A stretch of DNA of 64,000 nucleotides from Proales similis (taxonomy: Eukaryota; Rotifera; Eurotatoria; Ploima; Proalidae): contig JAGVRJ010000010.1 of NCBI GenBank assembly GCA_019059635.1, positions 2,501 through 66,500 of the forward strand, read 5' to 3'. Positions 12,001 through 22,467 of the stretch are shown here, piece after piece. Within the stretch, counting starts at the first letter, position 1; the number at the start of each line of letters is the position of its first letter. The notes under the pieces were generated by a model that saw only the letters and a program-made list of their open reading frames with translations, had not been told where the DNA came from and searched no databases. Made by a program: the position numbers and the translations under genes.

Positions 12001-13149
12001 TGCATTTACGAGCGATCGCTTACGCTCCTCCTATCGCAGAGCAACCAAACACGGTCCTAGCCGATGACCTCAATTTTATTTCATTCATTTGTCATTTGTT
12101 TTTAAGAGCAAAGATGCGAGCGATTTGAATGTTTCAAATGACCAAGTTGATGGCGACAAACAAGGAGACGGACTGCGACAACGTAGACATGGGCCATGTA
12201 GGCCACGTTGAGCGGAGTCATTTCACATGCCCTCCTTGATTGTAGGCCACATTTTTAATTTGCGCGCTTTTCATTTTTTTGTACTATAAGTATAGAATAA
12301 GCAATTTATTTCGATATCCTTTTTCCCCTTTGCGTCTTTTGTTTAGCCTCTCTGTTTTCCCCTCAAATTTCTAGGGCTTTTTAGTGCAAATGAACTTGCA
12401 AAACAAAACCCTAGGTTAGTTTTCCTCCACTTTGCAATTTTCTGCCGCCGAATACGAGTGCAATGCAAACCTTCTATTGGCTCCATGATGTTTTTATTCG
12501 ATGGTAAGATGGAAGCAAAAGGTAGGTCGCTGCACTAATTCTAACGGGCTCCAGCAACGGACTTTTGCATCTTTGCGTTCTGTGCTGTTTGTCGGTCAAT
12601 TTATAATTAGAAGCATCGGTACCAGCTTCATGCTTAATATCTTCCTCTCCTAATTATTTTCAAGCTCTCCCATTCAACAGCCATATTTGCCCACATTTTC
12701 ATTTAACCTAAATTCGCTTTATATATATTGCTTTGTTGTTACAACCTCGATGCTGCGTAGGAAATCTTTCGAATTTCTCCCTTAATTTCTTTCCTAAGCA
12801 TTTATTTTGCATATAAATGAGTCCACATGCGCTAAGTGAAATCGTAAATTGGGACCTTAAATGTGAACTCATGCTAAAACTTTGACGCGATATATTGTTC
12901 GGTTTCTTCTTTAAGGCTTTTGATTCAAAAATCTACCAGAGGCTCTAATTCAGTTCTAAACATTTATTTAGATAAGTTAAATGAGACCTGTTTTATAATT
13001 ACATTGATTTAAAAAGATTAAGTGACAATCAGTTAAGTTCCTTCCTGGCGCTTAATACAGTTTTTATTTCATCGATGAGATATTGAGAAATTATCATACA
13101 TACCTGGAAGTCTTCCATTCAATCTATAGTTTTTTTAACCGCCAGAGAA
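6034..13149. other. 7.1-kb gene-free interval
   Basis: Lies between the NCoR start (minus) and the ETS gene (plus). The longest open stretches (for example 8676-9062 +, 9770-10012 +, 10073-10297 -, 11910-12128 +) lack recognisable domains and codon character. No Pointed/SAM domain exon for the downstream ETS gene could be found. Contains A/T homopolymers (about 6247-6256, 9502-9511). In a genome this compact, a gap this size may hold enhancers or 5' UTR exons, but I see no specific element. Confidence 0.5.
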
Positions 13150-15101
13150 ATGAAAGCGAGTGATTCAATTGAAAATATTCAAGAAAAAATTCAAGGCTCT
13201 GCTAAAGAAATCGAAGAAATACTGCAAGAGTCGGAAAAAGAAGCAATTGAAAATCAAACGCTGGCCTTAAGTGCAAAGAACAATCGTAGTGAACGTAAAA
13301 GAACCCTCAATTTAGAAAGCCTCATCGGAAATTTGAAGGTTAAAAAAATGAATGAGAAAAACCATATAGAGAGTGAGAAGAATCTCTTCAATAACTTGGA
13401 AGACACGGGCGTTTTACATGCCGCTTCGCCATCTCCTTCCGAATCATCGATCGAATCTACACCCAATACGAATTCGTTTTCTTCTCTTTATTCTTTTTCG
13501 AATGACCCACTATCTGCTGCTTTATTAGAGCAACTAAGAGCTGCACAGGTCAATCAAGGCAAAGTTGAAGAAAATTGGTTTCAATCACAGAACTATTCTG
13601 AGAGGTTTTTGGAAAAAAAACTAGCCTCAAACGAAAAATCTTATGAAGATGAAATAGAAGAAGAAAGACCCGAGGAATCAGAAGATTGTTTAAACTTTGA
13701 ACAAGAGACAGGTATAGAAAAGCAACAAGAAACTTATCATCATCGTTCAGCTTCAACAAGCAGAGCAAACAAAAACACTTACCCTAAAAACATGAATTCG
13801 AGCTTTGTGTGTAAAAGCAAATCGCAGGATGAATCAAGTCGAGCAGTAAAATTCTACGACGATTTTATTGATTTCAGAGGTGATATATTAAGACGTCCTC
13901 CAAATTCAAAAAACTGCCGCATTCTTTGGGAATACCTTTATCTTCTTCTCCAGGACCCTAATTACAGCTCAGTGATCAAATGGGAAGACGAAAGAAACAT
14001 GGTTTTTCGTATTGTTCAGGCCGAAAAATTGGCTGCACTATGGGGTCTTCAAAAAAATCGCCTCGGTATGACTTACGAGAAACTATCAAGGGGAATGAGA
14101 TATTACTATCCGAACAACATAATTGCTCGCGAGCCCGGACGACGTCTTTTGTACAGGTTAGTTCAAGAAAAGTGAATTATTTTCAGTATTTTAACTCAGT
14201 ATTTCGTTCAAGATTTATGAGACATCCCGACGACATAAAAAAGTTTGTGAAGAAAAACGGAACATACATGCTAAAAAAACCAAAGAGCAGTGCAAGCTCA
14301 AGGGTGAACGCACAATTTGGCCATACCGAAGAAATCGACGACGATTCTAGCATTGACGAAACAACAGCTATTCCTAGAAGCGAAGCAGAGAAAGATAATT
14401 TAGAAAGCTTTGCAGGGCCCCTCGATAAAATCAATGGGAGAACTGATTCTGGGAAAGGAAAATCCCAAAAAACGAAAGATGCCACTGAGCTTTCTATTGG
14501 AGTCAATAAGCAGAGTCAGCTTGCGGCATCTTCTTCCCGCTCTTGGTCATCATCTTCGCCGCCTTCTTCGTCTACTTCGTCTTCTCCTTCACCACGAACA
14601 AATAGTGCTAAGCCCTCTGATCTTTTCACTTCTTCCGAGTGTCTGGTTGATCCCAACTATTTGTATTCTACCCAACTACTCGCCTATCTATCTCGATTTG
14701 TACCGTCAAGAATGCAAAATTCTGGCGAAGATCCAGCACAACTGCTTCTACAACAGTTAAAAAGCAACCACATGACAAACTCTCTGACAAACTTGTTTAA
14801 CGCATTTCTCAGCAATCCCCAGATAAGTACGTACACCAACGGATCTATTGAGAGCTGGGTAAAGCAATGTCGGCAAGAAGAGAATAAACTGACGTCACCC
14901 GCATCATCTCAAGCTTCTTTTGAAACAGAGATTAACAAAGAAGGTTCGTCCAGGTTGCATGATGCTTCAAATTTAGTTGATCATGACATGACTATGTGGA
15001 ATAAGAGCAGTCTATTTGCCAAAGCGTTGCCAAATGAACATTCTGGAGCCAATACGCTCAATAAAGGTTTTGGCAGTGTAAACAAGAGCAAGAAACAATA
15101 A
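13150..15101 (+). CDS. ETS-family transcription factor, Yan/ETV6 (TEL) type
   Basis: Exons 13150-14156 and 14213-15101 (56-bp intron) join to 631 aa. The ETS domain (residues about 251-340) reads CRILWEYLYLLLQDPNY, IKWEDERNMVFRIVQAEKL, ALWGLQKNRLGMTYEKLSRG and MRYYYPNNIIAREPGRRLLY. The WED...FRIV, KNRxxMTYEK and EPGRRLLYRFM signatures fit the ETV6/Yan subgroup, whose members are RAS/MAPK-regulated repressors. The intron falls inside the last strand of the domain and restores LLYRFMRHPDD. Flanks are Ser- and Glu-rich and predicted disordered, with a Ser/Pro run after residue 460. No Pointed/SAM domain is present, although Yan/ETV6 need one to polymerise. The frame stays open from 13087 to the ATG and an acceptor-like 'cgccag' precedes it, so upstream exons may exist. 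Confidence 0.85.
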
Positions 15102-16204
15102 CAGCAGTCTAAGCAAGTAATTAATTTGCTGAGAAAGTATTAGGTCTTTTGCCAATATTGGGGACCTTTTTATTTTAGATACGAGTTCGCCTTATAAGTA
15201 TTCGATTCATCGTTCTCTTTATACGCTGTTATTCGATTTCTCTCAATTTACTAACAATACTATCGCTTTGAGTGAATCGTGCTTCATATAAAAAACCAAT
15301 ATAAATTTGCATTTACAAAATTGAGATATTCGAAAAATCCGAATAATTCAACCCAGCTTCAGGAATAGAATTTGTGCAGTAGTCGCTGGAAAAACTTACC
15401 CACAATGATGGAAATAATTGATTCAAATAATTGTTTCAAATCCGAGCTAATTGTGGCTTATTTTGAGTTCATAGCCTTCCAAAGTTTTGCCTTGTATTTT
15501 ACTGATTAATCGGACCATATCGAAATCAAACTTGTTCAGTTTTATCTCGGTTATTCATTTATAATACTTTGAACGATTGACGTTACTTTAAAGTATGTTT
15601 CAATTTTATGTCGCACATAAAATGGCTCTGAACTCTTTATCTTGTAGTAATTACAATTCGGGTTTGCGTAATGCCTTTTTCCTAACTAAATTAAAATTTC
15701 ATGTTATCTTCCGCCTTTTATCTTCGAGCTTCCTCCTTTTTCAATCCTATAATTAATTTAATTATAAGAAAACTTTGGTATAAATCATTTTATCTCTAAA
15801 TAGTGCCGATGTCAATCGAATTTCACTATTTTAATCCGTCATCTCTTGACAAGATTTCTTAAAAGTAACTTGTTAAAACCTAAATCGTTTAATTCACTGA
15901 TTACATCGCAAGTTTATGAATAAACTTAAAATTACACAATTTCAGTAAATAATGCTTTATGATATATTGGAAGCTCTGGGATGTTTTTTTTGGCGTCTCT
16001 AAAATTTTATCAGACCATAAAAAAATCGCCGACTATAAACAAAGTATGTTTCGCAAGGAATTAAAAGTCGTAAAAAAATCATAAAGTTTGATGTAGTGGT
16101 AGAAATGATAACTGAATATAAGAGCTCGTAGTTCATATAATTAGACATAATGAGAGAATCCTGGCCGCATCATTCTAGATTCGCGTTTTAAACCTTATTT
16201 TAGC
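15102..16204. other. Intergenic, nothing recognised
   Basis: AT-rich spacer between the ETS gene and the GLUT gene, both on the plus strand. It should contain the ETS 3' end and the GLUT promoter. No ORF or repeat of note. Confidence 0.5.
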
Positions 16205-18365
16205 ATGTCAGAAACTGTAAAAGAAAAGGCCGTTTCGATCGAGCACAGAAACCAAAGCCTTCCTGATGAGAAATATTTTTCTTCAAATTATTCAAATCAA
16301 GTAAAGATCAATATTTTAAATTTTTTATTAAAATAATTGATAAAAAATATGTTAAGAAATTGACTCGAGCTTTTATTTTTTCAATAGCGGTGTCCGTTTT
16401 TGGAGGAACGTTTATAGTCGGTAATGAGCACGAAAATTTAATATTTATAAAGATTCATAACTAAAGCTTTATTAGGCTGGCACATTGGTCTTTTCAACAC
16501 TCCTTCTCAAGTAATATTCAGATTCAGGGAACTATAGTTGAAGCTCTAATGTCGTTAAAGACCTTAAAAAGATTCTTGAATAGCTCTCATGAGTATCGCT
16601 ACAATCAATCAATAAGTGAAGAAGATCTTACCCTGCAATGGTCTGTAATGAATGGTGCTCTTCCATTGGGAGGGGCGTTTGGTGGATTACTTACTGGAAT
16701 AGCTATTCAAAAATTGGGACCGTAATTTTTTCCGTTTTAATAACATTCTGATAACAGTTAAAAAAAATGGACTCAAGGATTAAGAGTATGTTAGCTATCA
16801 ATTTGTTATCTTTGATGAGTGCAGCATTATTTTTGATTGCTAAGCCAATTAATGCATTCGAGCCATTAGTTGGAGCAAGATTTTTAACAGGATTTTTAAG
16901 GTAAATAGTATATATTACATTATACCTAAATGAAAGTGCATTTAATTGATATGATGCTACAAGTGGATTTTTTTGTGGAGTAGGCCCTTTGTATTTATCA
17001 GAGATTGCGCCCATAAATATAAGAGGTTCGCTTGGAACGATAAATGCATTAGCAATATGTCTTGGAAACGTGTTTGCGAACATATTTGGACTGCCTCAAG
17101 TCCTTGGAAGTGATCAACTCTGGCCATGGCTTATGGCGCTCTTATTGATCCCATGTGCTGTGCATTTTGCAGGTCTTCCTTTTTGTAAGGAAAGTCCAAA
17201 ATACCTGTACGTAGTAAAGCAAGAGACCGAAAAAGCTAAAAATGGTATTTTTACTCTAAAATATACAAAATTTTATTAGTAATTATTTTTTTTTTGAAGC
17301 TTTAATTCAATTATGGGGCCAACAAAAAGATAAAGAAATAACTCAAGAGCTGCAAGCTTTACAAATTGAAAAAGAAAATAAGACTCAAAATATCAAATAT
17401 TTGGATTTGATCTATAAGCCATCTCTTAGAAAAGCACTTCTTGTCAGTGTCGTGTAAGTTGATAAAAATTCAAGAACCCGATTATACTAATTTCTTTTAT
17501 ACTCTTTTTTACTTTATGCTTGCTTTAAATGCTTGTTAAGTCTTCAAGCTAGCCAACAATTTTCAGGAATTATTCCGGCAAGCTTCCTCTAAAATGAACT
17601 CAAGTTCTTGAGAATTCTAATTTTTTCTTCAAGGTTATTGTTTTTTCAACACAAATTTTTATTTCTCTTGGTTTGGAAGAAACAACTTGGGCAGTGTATG
17701 CGGCTATTTTTCTTTCAGTCGTAGAAACAATTATGCACGGGCTGGTGGTTTTTGTGATTGAATGGAAAGGTCGCAGGCCTCTTCTTCTGGTAGGAATGCT
17801 TGGTATGAGCTTATCTTGTTTTGTTCTTGCTGTTACAAGGATTTTTTTGGTAAAAAGAGTCGTTTTGAATAATTGATTTTGACTTGATATTTTTAGTGAT
17901 GTTTTATTTTAGAGTTCAGCTGAGTGGTTTAAATGGATTGCTGTAATTGCGATTACTTCTTATATAATTTTTTATTCCCTGGGCCCAGGTAATATTTTGG
18001 GAATCAGAAAATTAATGGGTTATTAAACTGCTTTTTGGAAGGACCGATACCCCTTATGGTTACAGCCGAGCTGTTTGATACCGAATACCGCAGTAAAGCA
18101 GTAAGCGTGGCTGTTTTTTTTAATTGGTTCTTCAATTTTTTGGTTACAATATCGTTTCCGACTCTTGAGGTAATTACACATTTCTCTTTATTTGAGTTTC
18201 GTCTATCTTTCTATACAACTGCCATATTACTAGAGAGCTATAGAAAACATAACTTTTTTTATTTACGGTATTTTCCTTGTATTTTTCGCAATTTTCACTT
18301 TTTTCAAAGTACCGGAAACCAAGAACAAATCAATAAAACAGATTCTCAGCTACTTTGATAGCTAA
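16205..18365 (+). CDS. SLC2A: GLUT/SLC2 facilitative hexose transporter
   Basis: Twelve exons (16205-16300, 16357-16420, 16476-16510, 16561-16721, 16778-16900, 16964-17244, 17300-17453, 17541-17577, 17634-17849, 17913-17988, 18042-18169, 18234-18365) join in frame to 500 aa, the usual family length. Visible class-I-like features: KLTRAFIFSIAVSVFGG (TM1), GWHIGLFNTPS, VGARFLTGF, LYLSEIAPINIRGSLGT, LPFCKESPKYL, QQFSG (TM7 sugar site), EWKGRRPLLLVGM, the PGPIPLMVTAELF motif of TM10 and the C-terminal KVPETKNKS. Expected to be a 12-TM plasma-membrane protein moving glucose-like sugars down their gradient. The intron at 17578-17633 has GC-AG ends. Other introns are 50-87 bp. Converges on GANAB with a 174-bp gap. 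Confidence 0.92.
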
Positions 18366-18403
18366 ACAAAAAGTCAGAAAAATCAAAAACTAAAATCTAA
18401 GAA

Positions 18404-18409
18404 AATAAA
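18404..18409 (+). terminator. Poly(A) signal AATAAA, GLUT gene
   Basis: Canonical hexamer 39 nt after the GLUT stop codon. Confidence 0.6.
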
Positions 18410-18539
18410 TTAAATATGAGGAATTTTTTACTCGTTTTATTGCCTTGTCCGAATCGAAAAAAAGTTAAATTTTATAGAACTGTTAAATAGGCCTAAAAGA
18501 AAGAATAGGCTGTGGATCAATTTCGGCTTGGCTTAGAAA

Positions 18540-21500
18540 TTATGAAGCAAAATTTAAGCTAATTCGCCAGTCTTTATCGATATTCATGCCTGGTTTTCGC
18601 ACCAAAAGAACTTTGTTTTCTGAATCATAACTGAATTTAAGCTGACTTGATTGGGTTTCAATCTCTAGCTTAACTTCTGTTGGACTCTTTGTCAATCCGT
18701 AAACAATTATTCTTTCAATCCATGCCTCAGTTTGTAAAGAACTTCCTTCATCAACTTTGCTGTTTTATTTGTGAAAACTGTTACTATTTCATGTGCCTCG
18801 CAATTTATATTTTACCTTGATGTTATTTGATTGCCGTCAAAATCAAACTGCCTAAAAACGTATTTGTTTGACCTTCGATACTCAAAGGAAGTTGAATCAT
18901 CAAAATACAAGAGGCCTGAAGCTTTGCCCTGTGCTCGATAATTATTTTCCATCTAATTTGTTAAATTAGTTTTTCTTACCTTTTTACTGAGTGTTACAAC
19001 TAGAGTGAAAGGATCGCTTTCCATCAGAGCAGATGACCGTCTCAGTCGAAATTTGTATGGAACAATCTTTCCGCCTCTCTGAAACACCGGAATCTAACAA
19101 AAATTGTGTTAAATATTGAGGGAAATTTGTTTGAAAAATTCAATTACAGTAGAAAGGTTAATATCAGTAAATGTCTGAGTTGAGCCGCCATTAAAGAATC
19201 TCATTGTTTTTATGTCGTACCAGAGTTCATCTTGGCCAGGAAATAAAACATCGACCGATACTGCACCTTGTGTAGTGATAGGCTTAACAAGTAATGAGTC
19301 GCCAATCAAATACTCGTCATCGATAGTGAACAAGTCAGTGCTGTTTGGGAACTCAACCCAGAGAGGAATCATCGGTGGTCTACCACTCTTTTCATTCAAA
19401 TAAAATTGAGTATACCAGTAGTACAAGAGGGTATATCGTGCATAGATTGCATCTCGAATAAGATTAGTATTAGTTTCACCGAACAGCCATGGTTCACGTC
19501 GCTTTGTATCTATATGAGCATGAGCTCTAAAAAATGGTTGGTACGCAGCAGCTTGATACCACCGAACCAAAAGCTCTGGCTCTGGGTTTTTGAAGAAACC
19601 ACCAACATCAGAACCACAGAAAGACATCCCAGCGATTCCAAAAGACAAGCATAATGCTACAGAAATTTGAAGGTGGGACCATTCGGCGGTGTTGTCACCC
19701 GTCCAAACTGCTCCATATCTCTGAGAACCAGCAAAAGTAGATCGTGTGAGTACAAATGGACGAGATTGATTGTTTGTTCTAAGTAAATGACCAAGATAAG
19801 TTGCTTTGACTAGATTCTGACCATAAATGTTATGAACGTGGCGATGTTCATAGCCATTCAGGTGAAGGGAGTCTTTCGGAAAGGTGATCTCTGGACCATT
19901 GAACATACTTGGTTCGTTCATATCATTCCAAGTAAAAGTATCAAGGGTTGTCCCTTTATAGTTCTCGAGCAAAAACTTGGATGCCCACCACTGTTTTACT
20001 TCGTCATTAAGGAAATCAGGCCATTTAGAAGAACCAGGCCAGCACCATCCGTCCAAATCGTTGCCGTTTTTGTCTTTAATAAAATAACCCTTTTGTTTGG
20101 CCTCATAGTATATAGGATAGTTTTCGTCAGATTTTATATGGGGGTCCACAATCGTAACAAGCTTGCGCTAATAAAGAACAGTATATAAAAGTTTCGAATG
20201 AATGAAATGATCTGATTTTACCCCATACGATGAAAGATTTTCCATCATCTTTTCAGGTTCAGGAAATTTTACAGAATCCCAGGTGAAATATCTCTTATCT
20301 TGTGTGTGCTCTATGTCTAGCCACATGACGTCCATAGGGATTTGGTGTTCTTCAAACCCTTCATTTACTTTTCGAACATCTTCTTGATCGTTATAGTTCC
20401 ATCTGCATTGATGATAACCCAGAGAAAAAAGGGGAGGCAGCTGGGTATTTCCAGTCAATTTTCCATATTGCCGGAAAAGATCATTTGACGAAGGACCTAG
20501 CAAAACGTAGACATCTATGATACCACTTTCAGAAAACCAATGCGTGTCGACTTGAGGAATCTCATTTGATTGAGATATGAATGAAGCAACTTTCGAAAAT
20601 ATGCTCTTATCAATAATAAATATTAATTTTGTTTATATCCTCAGATTGAATACGGCTACCTTATCCGCGAAATTAGACGAGATGTCAATCCAGGTTTCAG
20701 CCGCGTTCAGCCATAAGACACCGATTGTAAATTTTTCACTAAACTTGTTTTTAAATTTATTAATCTATAGCTGTAAAAGTCTGACACTTACTTATGAGCC
20801 ACCATGTAAGGGATTGAACCATATAAAGCCATTGGGCTGTTAAGCTCATATTCAAATACATCGAGATTATATAATCGATATGGTTGATCGCCACTATTTG
20901 ATTATAACTTAAGCTTCGATTAGTTAATGAAAGGATGCTTATTACATAGTATTTCGAAGTGCAAATCGATCCGCATGCTGAGGTATTCCGAAAACATGCT
21001 TAAAATCATGGAAGGTTATATCCATTCCGACTGATTCAGGTCCATTTGGCTTAGAATCGGTATGGGATTTGAAGGTCTCTTCCCAGAGATCAGTTTCTTC
21101 CGTCTCTGAAGCTTCATTTCCTTCATTATTTTGGTTTGCTTCTGAATCAGATTCTTGCCGTCTATAATTTTTGTTTTAAAGGCTATATTTAATAATTTCA
21201 CAATATTTAATGCTATACTTCGCCCTCAGATGCTCGAATTTGAGGAGTTGACGAGAATTCAGAGAACTAACTAGATATTCACCAATGTAAAAATCAACCC
21301 GAACCGGATTAAAGAATAGAATCGCTTTGTTCCCGTTGGGGCTTTTTAAATCGATTTGCTTTTTATCACGATACACAACCTCGAGACTTGAATATTGGAT
21401 GCTAGTAACTAGTTTGAAAACATTCATATGAGAAATACTCACTTGTCTTGAGCCAAATCATCGATTATTACTCCTTCTACTTCATACCGAGGTTTGAGGG

Positions 21501-21848
21501 GCTTGAGTTCGTTTATACGGACTCGGAAACGATTGTCAGTTAGAAGGTACAAGTCAAGACTCAGTACAACCTTCTGTTTCGTATTAAATATATTTGCACT
21601 CAGATGACCTTTTTCAACTTTGACTGTATCTGGATTAATAAAAAATGGCTTATCTCCATCAGGCTTGTAATTTCTCTGTCGTCTAATCCAATTAAATTTA
21701 ACTTCGCTTGGGGTTATTTTAAGCCAAATATTTCTTACTTGCAAAAGCCTGACTGTTCACATGTTTTAAAATTGTTGCGATCAACTGATATAGCCGTTGT
21801 GACCAAAGCAGCTATAACCATAACATTCAAAAATGCTGAATAGGACAT
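18540..21848 (-). CDS. GANAB: Glucosidase II alpha subunit (GH31, GANAB homologue)
   Basis: Eleven exons (21739-21848, 21443-21682, 21219-21386, 20946-21161, 20792-20893, 20660-20738, 20222-20605, 19148-20167, 18980-19093, 18816-18928, 18540-18759) join to 921 aa; human GANAB is about 944. A signal peptide (hydrophobic [13 protein letters not shown]) precedes [18 protein letters not shown], the typical mature start. The GH31 catalytic nucleophile is in WNDMNEPS and the acid/base in [31 protein letters not shown] and [20 protein letters not shown] are glucosidase-II-specific. By family knowledge it trims glucose from N-glycans in the ER with a beta subunit and so drives the calnexin cycle. It ends [10 protein letters not shown] without KDEL, as expected since the beta subunit supplies retention. 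All ten introns are 51-57 bp. Confidence 0.95.
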
Positions 21849-22467
21849 CTTGAAAATCGGTCCACGAGTCCAGGAGTCTCAAAACTTGACTTCTAGTCTG
21901 GGCTATTAACTTTTTGACTCACAAGCGAAATAAATTTACGATTCTAACGACTTAAAAATGAATAAAGCAGTGAAACTTGACGCCACTCGCTATAAGTGAG
22001 TATATGCATACAAGATACGACGTGGCATGAAGCTATTGCTATTGATTTGGAATTTTCGAGGAAATCTTAATAATCGAGGCTGCAGAACAAGCCATGATAA
22101 GGTTTGATTTTTGTTCAAATCACTGGTTATTATACTGAGATTTTAGCTTTATTTATTTTAAATCCATTTAATTTTGATATCAATGATGAAAAATACGATT
22201 ACAAATACAGCGAAAAATTTACACTGAAAAACAAATTTTATTATTTATACCTAGAATAAAAAAATTCATTAAATAAATATTCGACCGTGGGATACGTGAA
22301 TGATTATAAGAAATTAGCTCAAGCATTTATTAGCAGAAAAAATAAAAATTTCTATGCCCATAATCTTTCCAGATTTGATTTTCTTGATGTTGAGTTTTTT
22401 CTGCTATTAAATTGAAACGCTAAATTAACTTCTCATAGAACCATGTTCACATTAGACTCTAGGCACA
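21849..22467. promoter_or_regulatory. Shared intergenic region of divergent GANAB and PNPT1
   Basis: A 619-bp gap between two head-to-head start codons, so it must contain both 5' UTRs and both promoters. AT-rich, with no clear TATA box or repeated site. Confidence 0.45.

Noticed and set aside
11910-12128. Short secreted-like ORF (MGKCVCMFFSF start)
   Set aside because: No homology or splice context; a hydrophobic start by chance in T-rich DNA.
16511-16527. 11- or 17-bp ultra-short intron in the GLUT gene
   Set aside because: An acceptor at 16560 gives a 50-bp intron and an alignment (NTPSQTLKRFLNSS) that fits the GLUT family.
18954-18979. 27-bp intron in GANAB near its 3' end
   Set aside because: Extending to the next AG gives 51 bp and restores the expected [13 protein letters not shown] sequence.
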